Source of the DNA: Ariolimax columbianus
Lineage: Eukaryota > Mollusca > Gastropoda > Stylommatophora > Arionidae
Length of the DNA stretch: 64,000 bases
NCBI GenBank assembly: GCA_036924085.1
Contig: JAVGWX010000004.1
Location: forward strand, 75,519,590 to 75,583,589
Direction of reading: 5' to 3'
Both the position numbers and the translations under genes were made by a program. This document shows positions 23,110-33,139 of the stretch, one piece after another. Position 1 is the first letter of the stretch, and each line of letters begins with the position of its first letter. The notes beneath the pieces are model-generated. The model did not search any database. It saw only the letters and a program-made list of their open reading frames with translations, and was not told the origin of the DNA.

Positions 23110-23300
23110 ACCTTGTATCAGTGGCAAGACTATTGGTCGAGACGACTGGAGGTAACACGGGGTGCAGGCACTCTGGTCTTACCTCCCGTGATACCAGTAG
23201 TCGCTTGAAACTCGCGGGATTCGATCGCCCACCGTTTCCGTTCATCACTGTGAGAGGCGAGTGCCTTTAGCTCTTGACTACAGTGACCCCGGGGGAATTG
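23110..23300 (-). mobile_element. tRNA-derived SINE
   Basis: The minus strand from 23300 reads GGGGTCACTGTAGTCAAGAG, then CTAAAGGCACTCGCCTCTCA (A-box and anticodon-arm region) and GGGCGATCGAATCCCGCG (B box, matching GRTCGANNCC). A non-tRNA body with ACTGGTATCACGGGAGG follows. No tail or flanking duplication was identified. Confidence 0.65.
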
Positions 23301-23394
23301 GTGTATGACAATGACAAGAACAGCACCACTGCCCCACAGAGAGCATGGTTTCAACCAAGATCTCATATTTAGCAGATCCGCTAGGTGCCTTGAA

Positions 23395-23515
23395 TTAGAG
23401 TCTGAGTAATAGAGTAGCTTGAGCGCTTGCCTTTAACTGCAAATCTACCATCTTGACACGTCCCGGTCTATCTAGCTGTAAATGAGTGCTTGTCTTACTA
23501 CTGTTATCTATAAGA
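23395..23515 (+). mobile_element. SINE with CAGCTGTAAATG-type core, copy 1
   Basis: TAGAGTAGCTTGAGCGCTTG, then CCTTTAACTGCAAATCTACC has tRNA D-arm/anticodon-arm style. It is followed by a decayed B-box region and CTAGCTGTAAATGAGTGC. The same core (CCAGCTGTAAATGGGTAC) occurs at 50.78 kb and, decayed, near 24.2, 24.5 and 30.95 kb. This combination is familiar from molluscan and other invertebrate SINEs. Confidence 0.6.
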
Positions 23516-24174
23516 CAAGACAGACGAAATAGGAGCTAGTCACGCTATCTAAAACATAATTTGTGACTAGCGACTGATATGAGATTACTTTTACTATTTC
23601 TATTAGAATTTTAAAGATGATCCCAAACGTAAACCAGAAGTAGGTCCTCAAGTAAAGACTAAAAAGACTCCAAAGTGGGTTCTTCAGTGGGTCCCAAAGT
23701 GTATTCCAGCAGTAGGAAACAAATGGAGTCAACCCACTAAGTTATAACTGACGTAGAGGATGAAAAAGAGCGGTTGAGTATAACGGTGTACAACAGATCA
23801 TGTAAGATCAAGTGTCACATACGCCACCATGAACACCGCACATAAGTGCTTTCCACATGATGTCTGAAAGGCAACCAACTGTAGTGGTAGGCATACGCTT
23901 ATAATGGATCGAGCAAAGAATGATGATGATTCATTATATGGTTATGTTAAAAACATAATGTAATTCCATCACAGACACTGCTGCCAGGGTCCGAGTGTTG
24001 CAATTGGGAATATACTGAGCTTATGTATTTTCAAAATATGGAGAGAGAATTACGATCTGTGCACTTCATCGCACCATGTCCTTGCGTGACGGTATTCGTA
24101 GCTATTAAGACTGCAGCAGGAATTACTCATTCTTAGCTTCAGTCAGTCGACATGTACTTCTACAAGAGCGAATG
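23516..24174. other. Unexplained stretch with a short inverted repeat
   Basis: TAGTCAC and GTGACTA lie about 25 bp apart near 23540-23570 and could form a small hairpin. Nothing else is supported. Confidence 0.4.
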
Positions 24175-24310
24175 GTCGTGTGGAGGTCCTAGCTGTGGTG
24201 TGAGCTGGATGTACCTGGGAGGAGGATTTTCTGCTTAGCGGGCTAGGCTCGAACCGCTTATTACTCCGCTGCGTTAAAACATGTGCCACAAAAGGAGGGT
24301 TTACCGATTT
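24175..24310 (+). mobile_element. SINE core fragment
   Basis: GGTCCTAGCTGTGGTGTGAG, then CTGGATGTACCTGGGAGGAG and GATTTTCTG resemble the core region of the SINEs at 23.4 and 50.8 kb. A GGTTCGAGCC-type box lies on the opposite strand at about 24247-24257, so two SINE pieces may abut. Confidence 0.45.
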
Positions 24311-24424
24311 GTAAGTTTATCTTAACAGACTCAAACACTGAAACAAAGTAGACCTACAACCAGTTGGGCGCAATTTAGGCTGCTCCTAACTATGGCCAGT
24401 GTTTTGCCATGCCTCACATTTAGT

Positions 24425-24645
24425 CACATTTTACGACATTATCTCTGTGGGGCATTCATACACATAAACCCTGGCAAACCACTCGTGAAGGGGAATCCGG
24501 AGTCTCAGTCTAAATGAGCAATGCTCCAAGAAGAAAGAAGTCAAATAGCCATTTGCATATGGGTAGACTTGAGCATGTCGGCTACCAAGGAGCAAATCTG
24601 GTGATTTATGCGATGAGGAACATTCTAACCACTCGATGATTTTCA
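24425..24645 (-). mobile_element. SINE, minus-strand copy
   Basis: From 24645 on the minus strand: ATCGAGTGGTTAGAATGTTC, ACCAGATTTGCTCCTTGGTA, GCCGACATGCTCAAGTCTAC, then CATATGCAAATGG (decayed core). A second copy with the same order (CAGATTTGCTGCTCCTCGGT, AGCGACACGCTCTAGTCTAC, TCAGCTGTAAA) is at 30935-31025. A minus-strand ORF of 71 codons here is not a protein. Confidence 0.6.
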
Positions 24646-24739
24646 ATTAATGAAAACCATTTAGATCCCTGTGCAGCACATGTCTTCAACAAATACACGC
24701 CAACTATTCATACCCTGAACCATCCTGTTGGTGTTTCGT

Positions 24740-25310
24740 CGGCTATCAAAATGGCAAGGAGGTGGTGGAGAAATTCGCTGCCTACTCAACTGTCACATCG
24801 AGTATGAGATTAAGGCGGTAACAGCGGCCCTAACTTGGTTGGTGATGCAACCGGTGACACACGCAGTGATACTGTCAGAATTGGCATGCTCCGTAAGATA
24901 GAGCGGTGCATGCTATGAAGGGAGTGGGCCTCTCTTCTGTACAACTCTGGTGTACAGGAGGTCACATGGATCTAATGCCCGGGACATGCAGGCGTCTGGG
25001 GCAATGAAAGAGCTGATGCAGTGACAGGACGAGCTGTGGTGAACGACGTGGTGATGACGAGAGACAGGGTTGAGTTGATAAGGCCAGTCATGGTCAGTCT
25101 ACAGAATTATGAAGAGACAGAAGGGGGCAAAAATGCATATGTGCAGAGGATGATAGATTTGAGAGTGACTAAGGGAGACCGTGTGTTCTGTCTGGAAAGA
25201 TCCGAAGAACGCGAAATCAACACCTGACTGGGACTGAGTATATAAACGCTTGGCTGGCTGATTGGACGGAGAACGGTGCACTTAATGGAATGTCCCCTGC
25301 GTGATGATGT
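24740..25310 (+). pseudogene. LINE RNase H domain remnant
   Basis: The plus strand encodes EIKAVTAALTWLV, HAVILSE, VTWI(stop)CPGHAGVWGNERAD and AVTGRAVVNDVVMTRDRVE. These match the RNase H block of the 33-37 kb LINE (AVTCALKWIS, KAVIVTDAQAV, LTWIYCPDHAGVQCNERAD). The order and spacing of the Asp/Glu/Asp/His positions are recognisable. Two stops and a frameshift break it. The last open stretch (25021-25227) is the start of the post-RNase H region. Confidence 0.85.
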
Positions 25311-25319
25311 TGGTTCCCA

Positions 25320-25500
25320 GAATCAAGAATTAAGAATCCAGTCCTCTGTTCACGTCTTCTCTGTTTCATTAATGTTTGTCTAAAGCTCTCTTCAACGTGT
25401 GTTTTGGTTTACTTTAACTTCTTTTGTCATGGGGGTTCTAGAGAAGAGACTGTTTTGTAATGATATCAGCTGGTTTCCTTGCACTCCACATTTTTTTTGA
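25320..25500 (-). pseudogene. RTE-like LINE extreme C-terminus
   Basis: The minus strand reads RKPADIITKQSLL(stop)NPHDKRS, KPKHTLKRALDKH, then NREDVNRGL. This matches the LRKPxxxITKQALxWNPQGKRKxGRPKxTWRRDL end of RTE-like LINEs. Related fragments are at 47.1 and 57.2 kb (minus), and a longer copy is at 54.7-56.0 kb (plus). Confidence 0.65.
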
Positions 25501-25952
25501 CGAAAATTTGACCTAATTAATTAACTTAATTTCTCGCTCTGGTAGTCGACTTTCAAAATTTGTAACTTTTCGGTTTGTTTGTCAGTAAATATGATTTTCT
25601 TCTGTGTAGAGACACAATTGAATAACGAACCTGTGGGTGTTATTTTTTTTGTGTGTTTTGTTAGTTTCTGAGATACAAAAAGATGAAGTTGAAACCACAA
25701 CAATGTATCGATACTGTGTTTACAATATCAACACAACTGTTAGTTTCCAATTTAAACGTAGTTTTTTCATCTAAACAAGCAAAATAAACAGATCTACTCG
25801 ATAAAGATCGTTCCCAACAACCTACTTCACCTTTCACAAAAAGTCGGCTTGCTCCAAACGTCGTATACAAAATTAAAACTGTTCAAAAGCCGTTTGTAAT
25901 CTAACATACGATACTTTAACCGGCAAAAGGCCGTGTATATATGGTGACGTTC
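25501..25952. other. AT-rich unexplained stretch
   Basis: No supported feature; only short, low-complexity minus-strand ORFs. Confidence 0.45.
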
Positions 25953-27305
25953 AGTTTAGTTCAGTTCATCCCGTAACCCATCATCTCGTTGGGGCACACA
26001 TGAAGACACTCCCAAAACCCCACGCCATCCCTCTCTTTCTGTCGAAACCTGTCTTTTCTCACCGGGACGAAGGCCTGACCACTCAGTGATGTTGTCCACC
26101 CACCTCTTCCTTGGACGTCCTGGCCCTCTCTGTCCCTGTACGGACCCAAAAAGTATCGAGTTGGTAATTCCGTTGGACCTCGCGACGTGCCTGCAACAGG
26201 CCATCTTTCGTCTTTTGATAGCTGTGAACAGATCTTCAAATGGACCAATAGCGTCTTCAACTCTCTGACGTATTTCTACGTTCGTGACACGATCTTTATA
26301 TGTAATATTTAGGAGTTTTCTATAGCACCTCATTTCCATTGCATGTATTCTGCCCTGGATATCTGCTGTAATGGTCCAGGTCTCGCAGGCATGCAGAAAT
26401 ATTGATAGCACCAAAGAGCGCATTAGTCTAACTTTTATGCCGTGGGCGAGCCGCTTGTCTTGCCATATAGGTTTCAGTCGAGTCAGCGCCGCTGTTGTTT
26501 GTGCTATTCTTGCAATTACCTCTGGCTTCGATCCCTCTTAACTGATCAATGATTCTCTCTTCACTGATCAATGATTCCAGATATTTGAAACGTTTTACCA
26601 CCTCAAGTTCCTGCCCATTTGCTTCTATTACAGACTTAAACCCTGCTATGTTATTGGTCATGAGCTTTGTTTTATCTGCATTTATTTCCATACTAAAACT
26701 CAGGGCCGCTCTATCCAAGCTAGCAATCAACTCCTGGAGTTCCCTTTCTGTGCCTGCCAATACATCAATATCATCAGCAAATCGGAGGTTTGTGAAAAGC
26801 CTGTCACCTATTTTAACCGTGCCAACATATTCTTTTAAGGTCGTCTCCATTATTCTCTCCAAGAATATATTGAAGAGTGTCGGAGAGAGAATACATCCCT
26901 GTCTCACACACACTCTCTACAGAGACTGCGCTTGTCGCCTGCTCATAAAGGTTTGCAATTACCCTCACAATATCACTGTTGAACTTATAATGCGTCATTG
27001 TTGACCATAGCGCCGCATGCCACACTCTGTCAAACGCCTTTCTAAAGTCAATGAAGGCATGGTAGAGTTGTTGTTGATACTCTGAGTACTTCTCATTCAT
27101 TAGCCGAAGATTAAATATCTGCTCGATGGTACTCCTTCCCGCTCGAAAGCCCGCTTGTTCTTCGGCAATGATATTCTCTGCCTGTGGTTTCAGTCTGTTA
27201 AGTATAATTCTCAAGAGAACTTTACTTGGATGACTTATCAGACTGATTGTTCGATAGTTCAGACACATATTTAGGTTTCCTGATTTAGGCAGCGGTTATA
27301 ATTTT
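25953..27305 (-). pseudogene. RTE-like LINE, best-preserved copy (RT to 3' end)
   Basis: Three overlapping minus-strand ORFs cover most of an RT. ORF 26813-27268 has NYRTISLISHPSKVLL, EEQAGFRAGRSTIEQI and AFIDFRKAFDRVWHAALW (motif A with catalytic Asp). ORF 26428-26913 has VRQGCILSPTLFNIFLE (motif B), LRFADDIDVLAG (motif C with intact FADD) and MEINADKTKLMTNN. ORF 25956-26423 has LSIFLHACETWTITADIQGR, MRCYRKLLNITYKDRVTN, GRPRKRWVDNITEW and the C-terminus ending DELN. Only about two frameshifts separate them. The stop codon is embedded in a TGAACTGAAC tail at 25950-25970. The 5' end is truncated, and the endonuclease domain is absent. Confidence 0.93.
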
Positions 27306-27605
27306 GTGACGTATTCAGCATTAAAAAATGGCTGTCGGGAGTTTCTCCGTTCAAAAATTTTTTATTTTTTTTCCATACACCGTTTTTGTAGGCCGAGTTG
27401 GTCCCATAGGTTGGAACAAGGGTGTGCTAAAGGTTTACGTGTGCTCTATCTATCATGTGAATCTGGAGATGCAGAAAGACATGACTGTCATGGAAGCTTA
27501 TTATATTAGCAAAATAATAAATTGTGGACAACTGGTAACAAAACCAACTAAATCAAAAGTCAGTACTACAACACGTCAGTGAGATTAAAGACATATATCA
27601 CACAT
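27306..27605. other. Unexplained flank of the 26-kb LINE
   Basis: It contains a T-rich run near 27356-27372 and chance ORFs. No domain or repeat match within the window. Confidence 0.4.
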
Positions 27606-27609
27606 CCCT

Positions 27610-27800
27610 TTGAAAATGTTGAACATCATCATTGTGAGTGTTCGGTGATTGACGGGGCTAGAAAAGAGCTTCTTCATCCGAGGCAAGACAAATTGAACAC
27701 TGTGCTGAACAAAAACAACGGCCCATAAATACTTGCAGATACCACTTTATGGCATTTGGCTAAATGGCAAGAGGCCACCGACTGCTGGATCAATAGCCAA
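27610..27800 (+). pseudogene. LINE C-terminal Cys/His remnant
   Basis: CEHHHCECSVIDGARKELLH, then NTCRYHFMAFG and a poor Leu-rich tail are read on the plus strand. This parallels the 3' part of the 49.2-50.2 kb LINE (AVRK, NTCKYHYVAL, LDQ), and both end in CTGGATCAATA, a block of Cs and AACCAAC. It is 5' truncated. Confidence 0.6.
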
Positions 27801-27935
27801 CCAACTAACCATTCAACACCTGCGTCTTCTCCTCATCTCATACTTGATACCTGACAACAATTCTACATTAGTCAGTTTATACCATTGCCTGTTCTCTATT
27901 CTCTTTTTAAGTTCTTCGTTGTTTCTTATGTTCTA

Positions 27936-28580
27936 CGTGTTTCAAAGTTATTCACGAGAACACGTTGTTTCTGATGTTTCAGAGCCACACACAAGAACAC
28001 GTTGTTTCTGTTGTTCTACATGTGTCAGAGCCATACACAAGAACACATTTTTTATGTTCCACATGTGTCAGAAAAATACACTAGAACACGTTGTTTCTGT
28101 TCTACATGTGTCAGAACAATACACAAGAACACGTTGTTTCTGTTCTATATGTGTCAGAACAATACACAAGAACACGTTATTTATGTTCTACATGTGTCAG
28201 AACAATACACAAGAACACGTTGTTTCTTATGTTCCACATGTGTCAGAACAATACACAAGAACACGTTGTTTCTGTTCTACATGTGTCAGAACAATACACA
28301 AGAACATGTTGTTTCTTATGTTCCACATGTGTCAGAACAATACATAAGAACACGTTGTTTCTTATGTTCTACATGTGTCAGAACAATACACAAGAACACG
28401 TTGTTTCTTATGTTCCACATGTTTCAGAGCCATACACAAGAACACGTTGTTTCTGTTCTACAGGTTTCAGAGTCATACACAAGAGCATGTTTCTGTTGTT
28501 CTACAGGTTTCAGGGCCATACACAAGAACATGTTGTTTCTGTTGTTCTACATGTTTCAGAACCATACACAAGAACATACT
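27936..28580. repeat. 43/46-bp minisatellite open in all forward frames
   Basis: About 14 units start ACACAAGAACACGTTGTTTC, continue TGTTCTACATGTGTCAGAAC and end AAT. Units are 43 bp, or 46 bp with an extra TTA-type triplet. Both lengths are 1 modulo 3, so successive units rotate through the three frames. The unit has no forward stop codon, which yields three overlapping ORFs of 128-204 codons with cyclic peptides (MCQNNTQEH, VSEQYTRTR, STCVRTIHKN). I regard these as by-products of the repeat. Confidence 0.92.
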
Positions 28581-28599
28581 TTACACTGGAGTTCAAGAT

Positions 28600-28870
28600 T
28601 TGTATGTTTGTTTTGAACTAAATTTCTTTAAATGTCCATCACTTCTCCAATACAATGAAATCTCATTTGGCCTCGTGTATTCTTACTTTGATGCTGATAT
28701 ATGTTTCTGCTACTTCGGCTGTACTGCTTCCAAAATAACGGACGGATTCCACATCCTGTAGGACTCCCAACACAATCTGACTATCATTAGTTGTGTTTGT
28801 TCTCATTATCTGTGTGTATTTGTGTCTGTGTATTCTTAGTCCTAATTCACGTGACCTCTCATTAAGATTA
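28600..28870 (-). pseudogene. LINE RT thumb-region remnant
   Basis: The minus strand gives TNDSQIVLGVLQDVESVRYF, GSSTAEVAETYISIKVRIHE, then two stops. This matches the segment after motif C of RTE-like RTs (DxxxYLGSxxxxxGxxxxxIKxRIxKA). Two more copies at 48.56-48.79 and 57.88-58.13 kb cover the same segment and stop at about the same downstream point. Confidence 0.6.
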
Positions 28871-28904
28871 ATATCTAGATAGGCAAGGTAGCCACACCAA
28901 TGGA

Positions 28905-29150
28905 CAGACTAACGATAGTGTCTGCAAGAACAAGAAGCTTCTTTATTTCAGTGAGACATGGTCTACCTACACGTACCAGGAGAGGCGGTTAAACAGCTGT
29001 CACATGAGGTGCCTGCGCAGAATCCTCGGAGTTGCGTGGCAAGACAAGATAATCAACGCAGAGGTGAGAGAACAGGCACTGTCACGATTTTTTCAATGCT
29101 TAGTCTTCGAAGGCTCCGATGGACAGGACACACTCGGAGGATGGATGATG
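28905..29150 (+). pseudogene. LINE C-terminal region, part 1 (split by insert)
   Basis: Plus-strand frames encode ETWSTYT, LNSCHMRCLRRILGVAWQDK, IINAEVREQAL, then RRLRWTGHTRRMDD. This is the ETW...RxLxxFHxRCLRRILGIxWxDxxxNxEV...LRWxGHxxRMDD block of a LINE C-terminus. The reading frame is cut exactly after MDD by the 29151-30450 insert and resumes at 30451. Confidence 0.85.
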
Positions 29151-30450
29151 TGTAGCAGACGGAACGGGGTTTTGCTCTCGCGGCTCTCTGAGGCCGCACC
29201 TCGACTATCCACATTTTCAGTCTTAAAATATATCACATCAACTAAGGACACTATTTCAAAACCACAAAAACAAATGCTTTATTACTACACATTAAAACAC
29301 TTCCACTCTTCTATCATACACAACTTCCTACACGCTCCTGTCTAATGGCTACCTAACTTAAATCACTCTTCTACCATACACAACTTCCTACACGCTCCTG
29401 TCTAATGGCTACCTAACTTAAATCACTCACACTCTAAACCTATAACTATTGTCCACAGTCTACTTTCCGTCCTTGGCCTGCCGTAACGTGAATCCGAATT
29501 ATGGCGTATTGACGCTGATGGTTAATTCGTGGTTTAAACCCTACTCAGGTAAAACGTTCTTGGTTCGGCTCCTCAGCGACGACTGTCGACTTGCGTGGTG
29601 GGTGTCGAAAGACTAGGCTACTGCTGTGAATCTACGATGACTACAAACTAGGCAAGGCAGCCGCGTGTTAAACTGCAGGGTGTTGAATAAAGGCAGGCTG
29701 ACCCACGTGGTAACCTAGCGCGGGTTGACACACGTGTAAAGTGGTAAAGTTTTCTCTCAGCCGATCTAGATCTAAAAAGCCTGTTCTTTCCTATAGCGGG
29801 TAGATATGACTGATTAAGACTGCTTATTTGAGATCTCTGCGATGCCTATAAATTGAAAGGTCGCCCACGTGTCTGACGCTGGTTAAACTTTAACCTGATG
29901 ACATTCTATATAATTACTCACAAATGAAAAATTAGGAATACGTTACTTCTGTAAACTGGAACTCAGTCAATTACGACGTTTACTCTTCTCTGACTGTCTC
30001 TGAGTGTCTCTCCGAATCGACTCTTAAAGCCGTCTCTCTGGAAATGTGTCGTTCACTCTCGAAATCACTTATGAAATGTATCTCTGAAAAGATGTATCTC
30101 TCTGTGAATCTCTCTGGAAAATGTCTCTTTGAAAATATGAATCGAAATGTCTCTCTCCGAATCGTCTCTGGAAAGGCTTCTCTCGAAATGTGTCAGGCTC
30201 TCTGTTTGGCCCGGCTTTTATAATGCCCTCAGACAATTTTCTCTCGGCTACTTACAAAATGGCGTCCTAAGCGGCGCCGATATTAATCCGCGATACTGTC
30301 GTGGTATAACTGACGTGAGAGATCAGGTCCGGTAAAAAGTCCACCTCTAAATTTAAAAGAAATCTATAATTACGATTTCGACGTAATGCTAGACAAAATA
30401 AGCTGTCAATATGGAAACAAGATTTGTCTGCCAAGACTAAATCTGTCACA
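29151..30450 (-). mobile_element. 1300-bp solo LTR inserted in a LINE
   Basis: The insert starts TGTAGCAGAC and ends CTGTCACA, giving TGT...ACA termini. It is flanked by a 4-bp duplication GATG (29147-29150 and 30451-30454). Removing it with one GATG rejoins the LINE frame (MDD | GRIPK). On the minus strand it has a TATA box TTATAAAAG (30223-30215) and a polyadenylation signal AATAAA (29283-29278) about 130 bp before the end, as expected for an LTR in minus orientation. No gag or pol is present, hence a solo LTR left by LTR-LTR recombination. A compact DNA transposon with short TGTnnCAG-like ends is the alternative. Confidence 0.78.
29304..29423. repeat. 60-bp tandem duplication inside the LTR
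   Basis: Two near-identical 60-bp copies (CACTCTTCTATCATACACAA... and CACTCTTCTACCATACACAA...) start at 29304 and 29364. Confidence 0.93.
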
Positions 30451-30900
30451 GATGGCAGAATACCAAAATATGTTCTCTATGGGGAATTACAGTTGGGGAA
30501 ATGGTCTCGGAGCCGGCCACTACTTCGGTACAAGGATGTATGCAAGCGGGATATGAATGATTTGGAATCATGGGAACAGTACGCCATGGACCGTGTTGCA
30601 TGGATGAACAGGATCAGGAATAGAATACAGACAAAGGTGATACTGATTGCAGATAGAACTCAGCGTTTAAGAAGACATACCACATCATGCGATGTGGCAA
30701 ACAGTCCTTGTTTTTTTTGCACACATTACCGGACTGGTCTAACGAGTCGCATTCGTTATCGCCATGGATTGCAGTCAAATGTCCATTTTTTGTCAAAGCA
30801 CAACAAACTATCGTCTGTTAAGACGGGACGAGGCAGCGATGAATGATATTATCCTGAGTGTGGTTACTTGGTCTGCAAATAAACATTTTTGTCGAAAGCC
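30451..30900 (+). pseudogene. LINE C-terminal region, part 2
   Basis: It continues the LINE cut at 29150: GRIPKYVLYGELQLGKWSRS, RPLLRYKDVCKRDMNDL, DRVAWMNRIRN, and after a gap CDVANSPCFFCTHYRTG, a decayed C2H2-like knuckle normally read CxxCxRxCxSRIGLxSHxRxC. The open frame 30424-30846 covers most of this. The 61.9-62.8 kb fragment belongs to the same family (RKDILYEQLVDGK, KRDMK). Confidence 0.85.
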
Positions 30901-30934
30901 TGCCTATTATTTTCTCACCTATCTGTATATTTAC

Positions 30935-31025
30935 AGCTGAGTAGACTAGAGCGTGTCGCTACCGAGGAGCAGCAAATCTGATACTTTTGTCAAGACAAAA
31001 CAGCGCTATAACTCAATGATCATGC
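30935..31025 (-). mobile_element. SINE fragment with CAGCTGTAAA core
   Basis: The minus strand has CAGATTTGCTGCTCCTCGGT, then AGCGACACGCTCTAGTCTAC and TCAGCTGTAAA, in the same order as the 24.4-24.65 kb copy. Confidence 0.55.
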
Positions 31026-31590
31026 ACAAACGATAATCCCCATTCTCTGAATATCCTTGATATTGCACAACCCAAAATACAGAATGGGCAGTTAATAAGA
31101 CGCGGAAATGTTGTCCAAAATAACTGAAATTGTGTTGACAACATTTCAGAACGGCCAATTTCAAAAATAACAGAGATCACATTGTGCTAAACAAGATACA
31201 AACAAGGATGAATTGCTTTGAATGGGCTTAGTTCGTACGATTTTTTTAGCTGTTTTTCTGCTACGTTCCTAATATAGACGGTTACAAAGATGGACTATTA
31301 TATTGATGTTGTAGAAACTACATTACTCGAACTGAGCTCTTTAGTCTTGGAGATGTATCTCTGCTAGTGTACGTAATATGTTGTCTACTTATGGCCAGAC
31401 CGCGTCCCGTTCAAACTTGATCATTGATATCATGTTGATTGTATTGGAGTATATCACCTCTGGAGCACTTATAATAGTTAACTTCACATATAGACCTGCA
31501 TTTTCCTTGGCGTAGACCAAGATTCAAAGACTTGGGAGAAGTCTGCCTGTAGTGGAAGTCACTGACAACGGAAATAATGTCAAAACGATG
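31026..31590. other. Unexplained unique sequence
   Basis: Moderately AT-rich. I see no domain, repeat or transposon end. Confidence 0.4.
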
Positions 31591-32000
31591 ATACCTTGGG
31601 TAAAATAACAGATTTATAACTTGGGTAAAATAACAGATTTTATATTTTGAGTATAATACAAGACTTTATAACTTTTGCATATTACATTTTTTATAACTTG
31701 GGTATAATACAAGATTTTATAACATTTGCATATTACATTTTTTATAACTTGGGTATAATACAAGATTTTATAACATTTGCATATTCAAAGATTTATTACT
31801 TAGGCATGTTACATTTTTTGTAAACGAGTATAATATAATATTTTATAAACTTGGGTATATTAAAAGATGTTAGAAACTTGGGTATATTAAAAGATGTTAT
31901 AACTTCGTTCATATAAAAATATTTTATAACTTAAGGTATTTTAATATTTCATAACTTGGGTATATTAACATTTGTTATAACTGCGGCATATTACAAGACT
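31591..32000. repeat. AT-rich minisatellite, about 25-bp subunits
   Basis: Variants of ATAACTTGGGTATAATACAA and of GATTTTATAACATTTGCATA alternate. A 51-bp composite unit is exact at 31693 and 31744. Degeneration increases towards 32000. Confidence 0.85.
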
Positions 32001-32370
32001 ACAAGACTTAACATTTCAACCTTCTAATTATTTTTGTAAAATGCAAATAAAGAGAGGTTTGCGTGGGGTCAGCAACCTCTTCATAGAAACTGTTGCTATA
32101 GTTACCACCACTGAAACAGCTCATTAAGTACTTTATCGTAACTGGCAACTGCAGTAGTGCCCGTATGCTTCAGAAGGATCTAAACTGAGACAAGAAGAAC
32201 TATAATATCCCCATTTGTCTGTAATTGGATACTCGAACAAGAATCTTTCCCTATTAATCTATTTTTATATTACGGTTTCTAAATCCGTTCTATGAATGAA
32301 TATTTTTAAAGTATTCTTTTCATAAAAAGAAGGAGCGTCTTTGATAAAAAAACAGGCAATTACTTCTTCT
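32001..32370. other. Unexplained AT-rich sequence
   Basis: No supported feature. Confidence 0.4.
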
Positions 32371-32490
32371 TTTTCGTCTCCTTTTTCTTCTTCGTTCACT
32401 CTCAAATCCAATATGATTCCCTCATAAGCCTGGTTGTCTGTCTCAAGTTTCTCTCGTTACCATGCAGTTTATGTTTCAGCAGTGTGGAGA
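32371..32490 (-). mobile_element. Possible S-family SINE tail fragment
   Basis: CTTCTTCGTTCACTCTCAA and TTCTCTCGTTACCATGC resemble the tail-proximal part of the S-family copies at 17.5 and 41.2 kb (CTTCGTTCGTTTCAATCTCT, CGCTACCAAACCATG). Short and degenerate. Confidence 0.35.
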
Positions 32491-32732
32491 GTTCCCCGAA
32501 TGGATTCACGGCTACTATCTGCAGAGGAAAGAATAAAGTAAATGAACCTCTACGTATGACGTAAAAGACGACTAAAGAGGGTTGTGTTTGGGGCTAATAA
32601 CTTCATTATGTATAACAAATAGCTACACAAACAATCAACAGAAAAATCACGCAAAGGGGATTGACACAGACTTTCGAAACGAAGCCCAACTACAGTCGTG
32701 GCCCTAAACTGGTTGGAGTTCTTCTTCATTTT

Positions 32733-33060
32733 TGTTTCTTCTTCTTCTTCTTCTTCTTCTTCTTCTTCTTCTTCTTCTTCTTCTTCTTCTTCAGCGTTCG
32801 TCCTGAAAAGTTTGTTGTTTCGAAGTTTACAGCGAGGCTGCGATATCTGCACCTTTCGGTTCGACTCATTCGATTTCAACTATATCTTTCTTGGGGTACC
32901 GGGTTTGCCTTTCCACTACAATCTCTTAGCCAGACTGGACTAGTGCAGTCTGTTTCCAGGGGCGCCGGTTGAAGGTGGGACAGGGTATCGATCAGCTCTG
33001 GTTCGCTGACCATGATGCAATAGTCAGTTGTGCTGTATCTTGGAAACCTCTAGCTAGAGG
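32733..33060 (-). mobile_element. S-family SINE with expanded GAA tail, copy 3
   Basis: A CTT run of about 20 triplets (32733-32793) is the GAA tail on the minus strand. Upstream of it on that strand are CAGGACGAACGC, CGCAGCCTCGCTGTAAACTT, CGAACCGAAAGGTGCAGATA, CCCGGTACCCCAAGAAAG, AGTCCAGTCTGGCTAAGAG, and a 5' part with TGGTCAGCGAACCAGAGCTG. The copies at 41.2-41.6 and 48.0-48.5 kb align over the same 300-350 bp. The CTT run produces artefactual poly-Ser/poly-Glu ORFs. Confidence 0.75.
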
Positions 33061-33139
33061 AGGAAAAGGAGACAAGAATAAAAATGGAGAGCGCCATGCT
33101 GTCACTTTGCTCTTCACCTAGGATTAACATTCTAGGAAA

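Noticed and set aside
27733..28761. Overlapping ORFs of 128-204 codons as a repeat protein
   Set aside because: All three frames are open because the repeat unit lacks stops; no start context, no domain and no transcript evidence.
29304..29423. 60-bp duplication as a separate mobile element
   Set aside because: It lies wholly inside the LTR and has no ends of its own; a simple tandem duplication explains it.
32550..32972. Poly-Ser, poly-Phe and poly-Glu ORFs
   Set aside because: Produced by the CTT/GAA tail of a SINE.
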